A model generated the notes under the pieces. That model worked only from the letters and a program-made list of their open reading frames with translations, ran no database searches and was not told the origin of the DNA. From assembly GCA_012728415.1 (NCBI GenBank), contig JAAYFD010000048.1:1-37464 (forward strand): DNA of 37,464 bases. Reading direction: 5' to 3'. The position numbers and the translations under genes are program-made. Positions 30,563 to 36,944 of the stretch are shown one piece after another (the stretch's first letter is position 1; each line of letters opens with the position of its first letter). This DNA comes from Gammaproteobacteria bacterium. GTDB taxonomy: Bacteria; Pseudomonadota; Gammaproteobacteria; Pseudomonadales; Pseudomonadaceae.

Positions 30563-31302
30563 GGCAGGGCGATCATCGAGACAAAGTTGATACATTGAAA
30601 CCAGAGGTGGATCCGGTTGAAGCCTGCTTCTTGTAGACGCTGGCGGTGCTCACCCAGGGTGTCCGGTAACATGACTTTTTCGATGGCACGACGCTTTTGG
30701 GCGATCTCCAGTTCGCTGTAACCATTGGCCCGCTTGAAGGCCAAATGCAGGTCGTTAAGCAGCTGGTGTTCTTCCGGGTCATCAAAACGCAGCTTTTCGG
30801 AGAGAAGCAGGGCGCCACCGGGCAACAATTGGCGCTGAATGTTGCCAAGCAACTCAAGACGACGCCCGGGTGGAATGAATTGCAGGGTAAAGTTCAGTGC
30901 AACAACCGAGCAGGGCTCAAGTTCGAGCTGTAAAATGTCTGCTTCGGCTACCTCGGCGGGCAGCAGCTCTTGATGCATGGCATCTTGCGCCTTCAGGTAT
31001 TCACGGCAGCGGCCCACCATGGCCGGTGAATTATCCACGGCAAGAATACGACAACCGGGCTGGGTGACATGACGGCGCATGGCCTGGGTGACCGCACCCA
31101 GCGAGCAGCCCAGATCGTAGATCAGACTGTGGGGGCGGGCAAACTGTGCTGCCAGCACACCGCTGTTTTCTACAATTGTTGGGTAACCGGGTACAGAACG
31201 CTTGATCATGTCGGGAAACACCCGGGCTACATCTTCGTTAAACGTAAAATCGGGCACCTGGGCAATCGGGGTATCAAACAGGGTGTCGCGGCGCTGGGTC
31301 AT
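30559..31302 (-). CDS. cmoA: Carboxy-SAM synthase CmoA
   Basis: CmoA makes carboxy-S-adenosylmethionine from SAM and prephenate, the substrate of CmoB. The 247-residue protein has [20 protein letters not shown] at its start, [11 protein letters not shown], the SAM loop [11 protein letters not shown] and NFTLQFIPP. The ATG at 31302 gives the family N-terminus. It forms a two-gene operon with cmoB. Confidence 0.96.
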   Translation of the reverse strand: MTQRRDTLFDTPIAQVPDFTFNEDVARVFPDMIKRSVPGYPTIVENSGVLAAQFARPHSLIYDLGCSLGAVTQAMRRHVTQPGCRILAVDNSPAMVGRCREYLKAQDAMHQELLPAEVAEADILQLELEPCSVVALNFTLQFIPPGRRLELLGNIQRQLLPGGALLLSEKLRFDDPEEHQLLNDLHLAFKRANGYSELEIAQKRRAIEKVMLPDTLGEHRQRLQEAGFNRIHLWFQCINFVSMIALP

Positions 31303-31332
31303 GGAGTCTTCAGGGCAGGAATAAAAACCGCC

Positions 31333-31341
31333 ATTATGACA
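31333..31341 (-). promoter_or_regulatory. Extended -10 promoter of cmoA-cmoB
   Basis: On the minus strand the bases read TGTCATAAT, an extended -10 element (TGn plus CATAAT), 30 bases upstream of the cmoA ATG. No good -35 is present, as is usual for extended -10 promoters. Confidence 0.5.
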
Positions 31342-31439
31342 TAACCACAAGTTTGGCCATACAGGGTTAATGTTGTGGCTAACAGTTACGGCCTTTGGCC
31401 TATGGCATCAAATGTGTCTTCAGTCTATGCTGTTGCGTC

Positions 31440-31504
31440 TATCGGTAGCCTGCGTTGGGCAGGCACGACATTTGGCAGACCACACGCTCAGCGTGTGTTT
31501 TTTT
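31440..31504 (+). ncRNA. Candidate small RNA or leader ending in an intrinsic terminator
   Basis: On the plus strand a hairpin, GCCTGC-GTTGG-GCAGGC (about 31448-31464), is followed by a single-stranded stretch, then CACACGC (31481-31487), TCA and GCGTGTG (31491-31497) with seven Ts (31498-31504). No plus-strand gene lies between relA and this point. The layout of hairpin, linker and terminator fits a small RNA or an attenuated leader. I cannot place its promoter, so the 5' end is a guess. Confidence 0.35.
31481..31504 (+). terminator. Intrinsic terminator without an upstream gene
   Basis: A perfect 7-bp GC-rich stem with a three-base loop and seven Ts. It acts on the plus strand in the gap between the divergent cmoA and the ketoacyl synthase gene, where no annotated plus-strand transcript ends. 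Confidence 0.75.
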
Positions 31505-31551
31505 GCCTGTAGATGACCTGGTGGTCTAATTGGGAGCTGATGGTCAGCTCC
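31503..31551 (+). promoter_or_regulatory. Putative promoter and inverted repeat before the ketoacyl synthase gene
   Basis: TTGCCT (31503-31508) and TCTAAT (31525-31530), 16 bases apart, form a plausible promoter directly after the terminator. It is followed by a perfect 8-bp inverted repeat, GGAGCTGA (31533-31540) and TCAGCTCC (31544-31551), at the expected start site. A smaller repeat, GACC/GGTC (31515-31526), lies between the boxes. The repeat could be an operator or a leader hairpin. Confidence 0.4.
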
Positions 31552-31576
31552 GGCGAGCGGAAATCGGAACAACACA

Positions 31577-32512
31577 ATGATTGGTATTCGCAGCATTGCC
31601 AGCTATATCCCCCAAGGGCGAATTGACAACATAGCCCAGGCAGAAAAATTTGGCCGTGACGAGGACTTTGTTCACAACAAGCTCGGCACAACTACTCTGT
31701 CGGTCAAGGGGGAGTCTGAGGAAACCTCGGACCTGGCCGTCAAGGCCGTGGAAAACTTGCTGGTCCAAAACCCGGAACTCAAGCGTGAGGATATTCAGGC
31801 GCTGATCCTGATTACCCAGAACGGTGATGCTGAGCAGTTGCCGCATACTTCGGCGATTGTGCAGCACAAACTGGGCTTGCCAACCGGGGTGGCCTGCTTT
31901 GATGTTTCCCTAGGCTGCTCGGGTTATGTATACGGGCTGTATGTAGCCAAGGGTTTCATGCAGGCAACCGGACTGAAAAACGCTGTATTGGTCACCGCTG
32001 ACCCTTACTCCAAGATTATGGATCGCGAAGATCGCATGACCACCCTGCTGTTTGGTGATGCAGCGACCGCAACCTGGATGACCAGTGATCAGCCGCAATG
32101 GTTGCTGGGTGCCAGTGCCTTTGGTGGTGATGGCGGCGGTGCCGAATATTTGGTGGTGCGTGATGGCCATTTCCATATGAACGGCCGCCAGGTGTTCAAC
32201 TTCGCCAGCCTGAAGATTATTCCGCACATGCAGGAAGTACTGGATCAGGCCGGCCTGACGTTTGATGACGTACAGGCGATTTGCCTGCATCAGGGCAGCG
32301 GTGCCATTGTGGATGCCATTGCCAAGCGCCTTGGTGCAGAACATGGCCACAAGGTGATCAAGGACATGTTTGGGGCTGGCAATACTGTGTCTTCCTCGAT
32401 CCCCATGCTGCTGGAGCACTACGCCGACAACCCCGAGTGGAACAACGTGCTGATCAGCGGTTTTGGTGTGGGCCTGTCCTGGGGCTCTGCATTGTTGAAG
32501 CGCAGGGCTTGA
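31577..32512 (+). CDS. 3-oxoacyl-ACP synthase III family protein (PA3286-like)
   Basis: This 311-residue KAS III-type condensing enzyme resembles the Pseudomonas aeruginosa PA3286 protein, which uses octanoyl-CoA from beta-oxidation to feed fatty-acid synthesis. The KAS III triad is present: Cys114 (SLGCSGYVYG), His238 (LHQGS) and Asn269 (GNTVSSS). FGDAATATW and the C-terminal GFGVGLSWGSALL are also typical. It stands alone with its own leader, away from the fab cluster. The assignment to the PA3286 type is from remembered sequence, not a search. Confidence 0.88.
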   Translation: MIGIRSIASYIPQGRIDNIAQAEKFGRDEDFVHNKLGTTTLSVKGESEETSDLAVKAVENLLVQNPELKREDIQALILITQNGDAEQLPHTSAIVQHKLGLPTGVACFDVSLGCSGYVYGLYVAKGFMQATGLKNAVLVTADPYSKIMDREDRMTTLLFGDAATATWMTSDQPQWLLGASAFGGDGGGAEYLVVRDGHFHMNGRQVFNFASLKIIPHMQEVLDQAGLTFDDVQAICLHQGSGAIVDAIAKRLGAEHGHKVIKDMFGAGNTVSSSIPMLLEHYADNPEWNNVLISGFGVGLSWGSALLKRRA

Positions 32513-32538
32513 AAAAAACTTTATAGGCTCCATAAAGT
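32512..32538 (-). terminator. Possible minus-strand terminator between ketoacyl synthase and ssrA
   Basis: ACTTTAT (32518-32524) and ATAAAGT (32532-32538) form a 7-bp AT-rich stem. On the minus strand it is followed by a run of seven Ts (As at 32512-32518 on the plus strand). It could stop transcripts that come leftwards from the prophage through ssrA. The stem is weak. Confidence 0.3.
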
Positions 32539-32604
32539 AAACTTGGAGCAAGAATAACAGCAGTTCCGGTTTGTTGCTGCAGTGCCGGTAGACAAGCAAG
32601 GGCA

Positions 32605-32633
32605 TCGACAAAGAGCCGCTCAGCTGTTATAGT
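32605..32633 (+). promoter_or_regulatory. ssrA promoter
   Basis: TCGACA (32605-32610), a 17-base spacer that ends in TGT, and TATAGT (32628-32633) form a strong promoter with an extended -10. Transcription would start near 32640 and give a precursor with a 24-base 5' leader before the mature tmRNA end at 32664. Confidence 0.7.
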
Positions 32634-32663
32634 TCACCTCCATCCACAGGTAACAACCCTGTC

Positions 32664-33020
32664 GGGGCCGATCAGGATTCGACGCCGGTTGCAAAACTTG
32701 AGGGGCATGCCGAGTTGGTAACAGAACTCGTAAATCCACTGTTGCACACTGATAGTTGCCAACGACGACAACTACGCTCTAGCGGCTTAAGTCCCGCTAG
32801 CTGTCCTTAGGGGATGCCTGTAAACCCGAATTCAGGACAGTCAGATAGAACAGGATCGCCGCCAAGCACGCTACGGGCGTAACGGCTAAAACTTACGTAG
32901 CTCGCTCCAAACACCCTGTCACTCGGGCGGTGAGGAGTTAACCCAGTAGAGATGACTACGCATGTAGAACCGAAAGCAGAGTGCTGGCGGACGGGGGTTC
33001 AAATCCCCCCGGCTCCACCA
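32664..33020 (+). ncRNA. ssrA: tmRNA (transfer-messenger RNA)
   Basis: tmRNA rescues stalled ribosomes by trans-translation. The 5' end GGGGCCG pairs with CGGCTCC at the 3' end to form the acceptor stem, and the CCA is encoded (33018-33020). The TTCAAAT T-loop segment and the flanking C-rich arm are in place. The tag is read from 32758 to the stop at 32790 and gives ANDDNYALAA, the Pseudomonas-type degradation tag. The 3' half of the gene is a common phage attachment site, and here an integrase gene follows at once. Confidence 0.97.
32985..33020 (+). other. Probable attL within the ssrA 3' end
   Basis: The convergent integrase gene begins its 3' end 35 bases after ssrA, so the crossover site is most likely in the T-arm and acceptor-stem region, as in other tmRNA-integrated elements. 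The exact core cannot be set without the other end of the prophage, which should repeat this sequence. Confidence 0.5.
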
Positions 33021-33026
33021 ACAACG

Positions 33027-33067
33027 AAGCCGTAACACATTGATTATTCAGGTGCTACGGCTTTTTT
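33027..33067 (+). terminator. Terminator of ssrA, overlapping the integrase 3' end
   Basis: AAGCCGTA (33027-33034) pairs with TACGGCTT (33056-33063); a further CAC/GTG pairing lies inside, and Ts run to 33067. The terminator begins seven bases after the tmRNA CCA. The integrase stop codon (33055-33057) lies within its right arm, so the two are fused in sequence. Confidence 0.85.
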
Positions 33068-34077
33068 ATGCCTGTTTGTTTTTCAAGTTTGCCCAGAATT
33101 CGCCCAACAGGATTTAGTTTTACTGCTTGCCCGAGGTGATCCGGTGCCAAATGTGAGTAACGCATTGTCATATTTATGGTCGAATGCCCAAGAATTTGCT
33201 GGAGTGCGACCAAGTTACCGCCAGACTGGACAAACCTGCTTGCAAAGGTATGCCGGAGAACGTGCGAAGCTTGACCAGGAGGGAGCTGAAAGGAACACCG
33301 CTTCAGAGCACGGCGGAAAGATGAAAGGGAGCCAGTAAATGGCCCGTAGACTTGCCAATGCTCACGAATCAATAAAACAAGTGAATCGCTGACCGGGACG
33401 GATCGAACACGGCCCGACTTTGTGCCTTCAAACGTAACGAGGCCAGAGCGTACATCTTTTGCTGTCAAGCTTTCAGCCTCAGACCAGCGGCAACCAGTCG
33501 CTAAGCAGATCAATGTCAGAGGGTAGACGTGAGGGTTGTCAGTGCCGACCCGTATCACATCAAGAAGTTCGTTTACCTGGCAATCAGTCAGGAAGGTTAA
33601 AGACCTTTCCTGTAACTGTAACGGCTTAACCCGTGATAAAGGGTTTTCGTAGTCAATAACGCCCAGGCTGTAAAGCTCATTGAAAACAGCCCGAAGGTAT
33701 CCAAGCTCATTATTCAGGGTTTTACGGCTTATCCCAACGGATAAACGCTTGCCTCGGTATTCAGCGAATGCTGCTGCTTTGAAACTGGCTGCAACTGGGT
33801 TGTTTAACGATTTAACCATGTGAGAAAGCTTTGATAGCCTGCGCTGACCATCACGAAGGTTAATCCCGTGCAATGCATACCACTCGAAAACGAGATCTGA
33901 CAAACGACGAGAATCGCCAGATGCTGCCCAGGGCTTACCCTGCTCAATCCTGGAGAGTGTAAAACGCTCGAATCGTGCTGCATCGGTTCGTGTTTTAAAT
34001 CGTTTGCGTACCCGGGTGCCATCAGGCAAACGCAAATCAACCGACCAGGTGCCAGATTTATTTTTTCTGATTGCCAT
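33055..34077 (-). CDS. Phage tyrosine integrase
   Basis: The 340-residue tyrosine recombinase presumably integrates the phage at ssrA. The N-terminal arm-binding part (about 1-60) and a SAM-like core-binding domain (about 60-155) precede the catalytic domain. All catalytic residues are visible: Arg197 (TGCRWSEAE), Lys220 (TKSGRVRSV), His272 and Arg275 (SHVLRHTFAS), His298 (LGHST) and Tyr307 (MRYSHL). Its ATG overlaps the stop of the replication gene by one base (TAATG), so it is probably translated by coupling. Most inoviruses lack their own integrase and use XerCD, so this is a less common type. Confidence 0.93.
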   Translation of the reverse strand: MAIRKNKSGTWSVDLRLPDGTRVRKRFKTRTDAARFERFTLSRIEQGKPWAASGDSRRLSDLVFEWYALHGINLRDGQRRLSKLSHMVKSLNNPVAASFKAAAFAEYRGKRLSVGISRKTLNNELGYLRAVFNELYSLGVIDYENPLSRVKPLQLQERSLTFLTDCQVNELLDVIRVGTDNPHVYPLTLICLATGCRWSEAESLTAKDVRSGLVTFEGTKSGRVRSVPVSDSLVLLIREHWQVYGPFTGSLSSFRRALKRCSFQLPPGQASHVLRHTFASRFVQSGGNLVALQQILGHSTINMTMRYSHLAPDHLGQAVKLNPVGRILGKLEKQTGIKKP

Positions 34078-35348
34078 TAAACAGCCACACCGTAGCGAAT
34101 TATGCGTTCAGTCAGCTTGTCCCGGAGCCAGATGTAAATATCACGCTCACGCAGTCCCTTGGACTCGAAATGTTCCAAAATGACCTTGTAACCATCAAAC
34201 TTTTTTAACTGCTCATGGGCACGGGTAGCCCCGACCCGCTCCCTGGCGATGATGCTAACGAAGTTTCCCAAAAACAGCTCAATATTCTTGCCGGAAAAAC
34301 CGTTAGCCGTTTTGTAATGCCGCTTGTAATGATGCTCCTTGCTCAAGCACTCAGTCCCTGACTGAACGACAGGATCATATGCAAAAAGTGTCCAGGCGGG
34401 ATCGTAGACCCCTTTTTGTTCAAGCAGCTTGAAAGCGTCAAAGCCGTAAGACCATAAGCCCTGCAGGTGCGGTGCAAGTTCGGCAAAGGTGCGGGTACCA
34501 ATGAATTCGCCGGTTTTCTTGCAGACGGAACCATCAGCAAACTGCTGCACAACGCTATGATGATACCTCAGCTCGATACGCCAGACTTCTTCATCACCAG
34601 TATAGAGCGGAGTGTCAAAATCCTCGTAACAGCGCCCCCAAATCGTCTCCCAGTAGTCCAGACGATCAGTAGCCTTGGCCTGCTTTGTCTTGTTATAAAT
34701 CGACAGCTGAACTCCCGAAGCACTGCCGAACATGAATGTTTCATTGTTGCCGTACACGCTGGCATTGGCTGCCCATTCAATCGTATCGATCCCGGAGATA
34801 TCACGCACAAGGCGAGAACGGCACTGCATACGCGACACGGTATCAGCTGGTGGTTGCCAGCCAACTACATCCAGTGCCAGGTGAACAGCACACTGATTAG
34901 GTTTGCAATCGTCCAGTACCAGACTGGCCAGCCGATCAAGCTTCGCCTGCAAATTGTCAGGGCTGTGGTATTCGATGAAGTGGGGCGACACCTCGATTTT
35001 CAGGTGTGGGCCATAATCTTCTGGTCTAACGTTGAAATTTTTAATCAGCAGGATCAGGCCAAGGTCTGAATTTTGCAATTTATACTGGTACCCCGAGTCA
35101 CGCCCGACACGGGAGGCCGCCCAGGAGTAACCGCCGAACTCGACAATGCCAGACGTTTCAAACAGGTCGAGAACGCCCTCGGCAATCCCGCCCCTGTACA
35201 TCTGCCGGACTGTATCAACACCCAAACGCAGAATTCCAATGCCTGAAAGGTCTGTGAAACCGCCATTTTTTGGGTTAACGAAAATGCGGCCCTTGTCGTG
35301 AAACTCGCCGTGTTCGTTCATTCTGACCTGATGGACAACTTTAGACAT
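34077..35348 (-). CDS. Phage replication initiation protein (RstA/Rep_trans-like)
   Basis: This 423-residue protein lies where filamentous phages encode their rolling-circle initiator, next to Zot. Features that fit the Rep_trans/RstA type are a strand ending in CAVHLALDVVGW (compare RIDLAID), GVQLSIYNKTKQ (compare IYDK) and WRIELRYHH (compare RVE). I do not see a clear HUH motif. The ATG at 35348 follows GAGGT. The assignment depends partly on position and could be wrong in family detail; gene II/X-type initiators are the alternative. It is directly coupled to the integrase. Confidence 0.7.
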   Translation of the reverse strand: MSKVVHQVRMNEHGEFHDKGRIFVNPKNGGFTDLSGIGILRLGVDTVRQMYRGGIAEGVLDLFETSGIVEFGGYSWAASRVGRDSGYQYKLQNSDLGLILLIKNFNVRPEDYGPHLKIEVSPHFIEYHSPDNLQAKLDRLASLVLDDCKPNQCAVHLALDVVGWQPPADTVSRMQCRSRLVRDISGIDTIEWAANASVYGNNETFMFGSASGVQLSIYNKTKQAKATDRLDYWETIWGRCYEDFDTPLYTGDEEVWRIELRYHHSVVQQFADGSVCKKTGEFIGTRTFAELAPHLQGLWSYGFDAFKLLEQKGVYDPAWTLFAYDPVVQSGTECLSKEHHYKRHYKTANGFSGKNIELFLGNFVSIIARERVGATRAHEQLKKFDGYKVILEHFESKGLRERDIYIWLRDKLTERIIRYGVAV

Positions 35349-35368
35349 GATTTTAACCTCAGTGGCCG

Positions 35369-35400
35369 TTAATGACCGTTTCGTTATGTTGTTTAATGAC
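35369..35400. repeat. Two direct copies of TTAATGAC upstream of the replication gene
   Basis: TTAATGAC occurs at 35369-35376 and 35393-35400, 24 bases apart start to start, in the short leader of the replication gene. They could be binding sites for the initiator or a repressor, or chance repeats in AT-rich DNA. Confidence 0.35.
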
Positions 35401-35421
35401 GTGTTACAGGAACGTCACCGA

Positions 35422-35488
35422 GCCAGCCGCCCGTGTTTGTTTGATAGCTCGCAGGCTCGCTTATCAATACAAAGCACGGGCGGCTGGC
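35422..35488. other. Long imperfect palindrome, candidate phage origin or packaging hairpin
   Basis: GCCAGCCGCCCGTG (35422-35435) and CACGGGCGGCTGGC (35475-35488) are exact 14-base inverted arms. Inside them TTTGTTTGATA (35436-35446) pairs with TATCAATACAAA (35462-35473) with a single bulge. The whole folds into a hairpin of about 27 pairs with a small loop. It spans the last Zot codons and part of the Zot-rep gap. No T-run follows on either strand, so a simple terminator is less likely than a viral-strand origin or packaging signal. Confidence 0.6.
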
Positions 35489-36600
35489 ATAGCTTGTGCT
35501 GGTGTGGGACTGGAAACCGAAGAACTCGGCGGTAAAGTGGGGTTTTGCTGCATAGCGTACGAAACAGGATCAGGCCTGGCATGGTCGAAATAGCCGTACT
35601 TTACAACCGACATACAGAAGTCATACTCAATATCCAAGCGCGTGGCTTGCTGTGTGTAACACTGACAACCAACCCCATCCTTGACCTGCCAAGGGTTTAA
35701 GCGAGCAGTGTAAGACTCCGCATCACTGGACATGCAGGTGAGCTTCGGGTACGTCTGCGGTGCCGTGAGCTCGTCATAAATCGGTGCTGAACTGGGGACG
35801 TTTCTTAGCCTGGGGGTGTGCTGCTCAAAGTAATCGAGCTCAGGCTTAGAAGACTGATCATCTTTAAAAGATTGAGGCTTGACGACTTCTAGCATGTTTT
35901 TAGCGGTTGAGACCACAGCGGGTTGAGCTTGACCATGTGACGGCTCGGTTTCATCAGCGCCGGTTTTATCGGCATACAGTGAATAAACGCGATAAAGCAA
36001 AAAAGCAGTAATGAGCAGCACAACAATAGACCAAATCAGTTTTTTTGATGGCTGAAACTTAAAATGGTGCTGTGCGTTGCTGCTCGTGTACTTATCGAAC
36101 ATTTTGGAATCGATACGCAGCCGTGTTTTGTCCGCATCCTTAAAGCTGGACATCACATCGACCCGTTCAATGACAACTTCAGACTCAAACCGGAGCAGCT
36201 GGCGGGACTTCATCACGCGCCAATAATGAACATGCACGTTTGCAAGTCGCCTGGCGTGCGTATCCAAGAATCTTGGGTCTTGGGTAATCAAGTGCACCTC
36301 AAACCCAGAATGTCGCATTGTCTCGAATGCTGTTAAGTGCGGCTCCGGTTTATGCCTAGGATCACGGTTGCCGAACCAGCCCTGTGCTTCATCAATAACA
36401 ATAATTGAGTTATGGGGCAATTCATACCACTTTGTGGGGTCTTCAAACTCATACCAACGAGCTTCTAGCTTATCGGTCTGAAGCCCGTTGATATTGTGAT
36501 AATAAACAACTCTCGAATCTCTAGCCGCCTGCCGATCAACCTCTTTAATTGTATTCAGGGTTTTACCGTGTCCAGGCTTTCCCGTACGAATAACTAGCAT
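35464..36600 (-). CDS. Zot-like filamentous phage assembly ATPase (pI homologue)
   Basis: The Zot/pI family drives extrusion of filamentous phage through the inner membrane. The 378-residue protein has a Walker A motif GKPGHGKT (residues 7-14), a Walker B segment IIVIDEAQ (about 66-73), RHSGFEVHLITQDPRFLD, and a membrane helix at about 188-206, followed by a periplasmic C-terminal part with four Cys in C...C-x-C...C order. AGGTG precedes the ATG. Although named after the Vibrio zonula occludens toxin, membership shows only a phage assembly role here. Its last codons lie in the long palindrome. Confidence 0.92.
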   Translation of the reverse strand: MLVIRTGKPGHGKTLNTIKEVDRQAARDSRVVYYHNINGLQTDKLEARWYEFEDPTKWYELPHNSIIVIDEAQGWFGNRDPRHKPEPHLTAFETMRHSGFEVHLITQDPRFLDTHARRLANVHVHYWRVMKSRQLLRFESEVVIERVDVMSSFKDADKTRLRIDSKMFDKYTSSNAQHHFKFQPSKKLIWSIVVLLITAFLLYRVYSLYADKTGADETEPSHGQAQPAVVSTAKNMLEVVKPQSFKDDQSSKPELDYFEQHTPRLRNVPSSAPIYDELTAPQTYPKLTCMSSDAESYTARLNPWQVKDGVGCQCYTQQATRLDIEYDFCMSVVKYGYFDHARPDPVSYAMQQNPTLPPSSSVSSPTPAQAMPAARALY

Positions 36601-36609
36601 TTATTTCAC

Positions 36610-36942
36610 CTATGCCTCTATCGAACCAGGGCCCCCGCCTGGCTTGGTCCAAACACGTTGACGCTTGCTATCAGTCGCCTTGTTGAAGCCGGACAAAATA
36701 AACCTTGTTGTCACAGCAGCCAGCATAATATTTATGCAAACGTCTACTTTCATTAAACCGAGAATTGAAACAATCGCTGCGCCGGACTGTCCGACCTGTG
36801 CAATGATGTAATCTTTGGCCTGATCAATTATCAAGTTAATACCAAAGTAGGTAACAAACCCGAAGCCGATCATGCGCAGCACCATTTTTATTAACGGGCC
36901 AATGATCAAGATAATCAGTTGAACGATCCAGACAAAATGCAT
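36610..36942 (-). CDS. DUF2523 family phage membrane protein (pVI-like)
   Basis: The 110-residue hydrophobic protein has three likely membrane segments (about 4-36, 52-66, 68-86) and a basic Gly-rich tail. DUF2523 proteins lie between the adsorption protein and Zot genes of many inoviruses and are regarded as pVI-like minor coat proteins. The ATG at 36942 follows GGAGGG, which overlaps the end of the preceding gene. The stop lies nine bases before the Zot start. Confidence 0.85.
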   Translation of the reverse strand: MHFVWIVQLIILIIGPLIKMVLRMIGFGFVTYFGINLIIDQAKDYIIAQVGQSGAAIVSILGLMKVDVCINIMLAAVTTRFILSGFNKATDSKRQRVWTKPGGGPGSIEA

Positions 36943-36944
36943 GT

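Noticed and set aside
33001..33020. A separate tRNA gene ending in CCA next to the integrase
   Set aside because: The tRNA-like 3' end is the acceptor and T-arm of tmRNA; its 5' partner is at 32664 and the tag frame lies between.
35422..35488. The palindrome as a dif-like XerCD site
   Set aside because: It lacks the 28-bp dif layout with two 11-bp arms and a 6-bp centre, and the phage has its own integrase at ssrA.
35464..36600. Zot gene as an enterotoxin
   Set aside because: Only the conserved phage-assembly ATPase part is recognisable; toxin activity belongs to a C-terminal peptide of the Vibrio protein that I do not see here.
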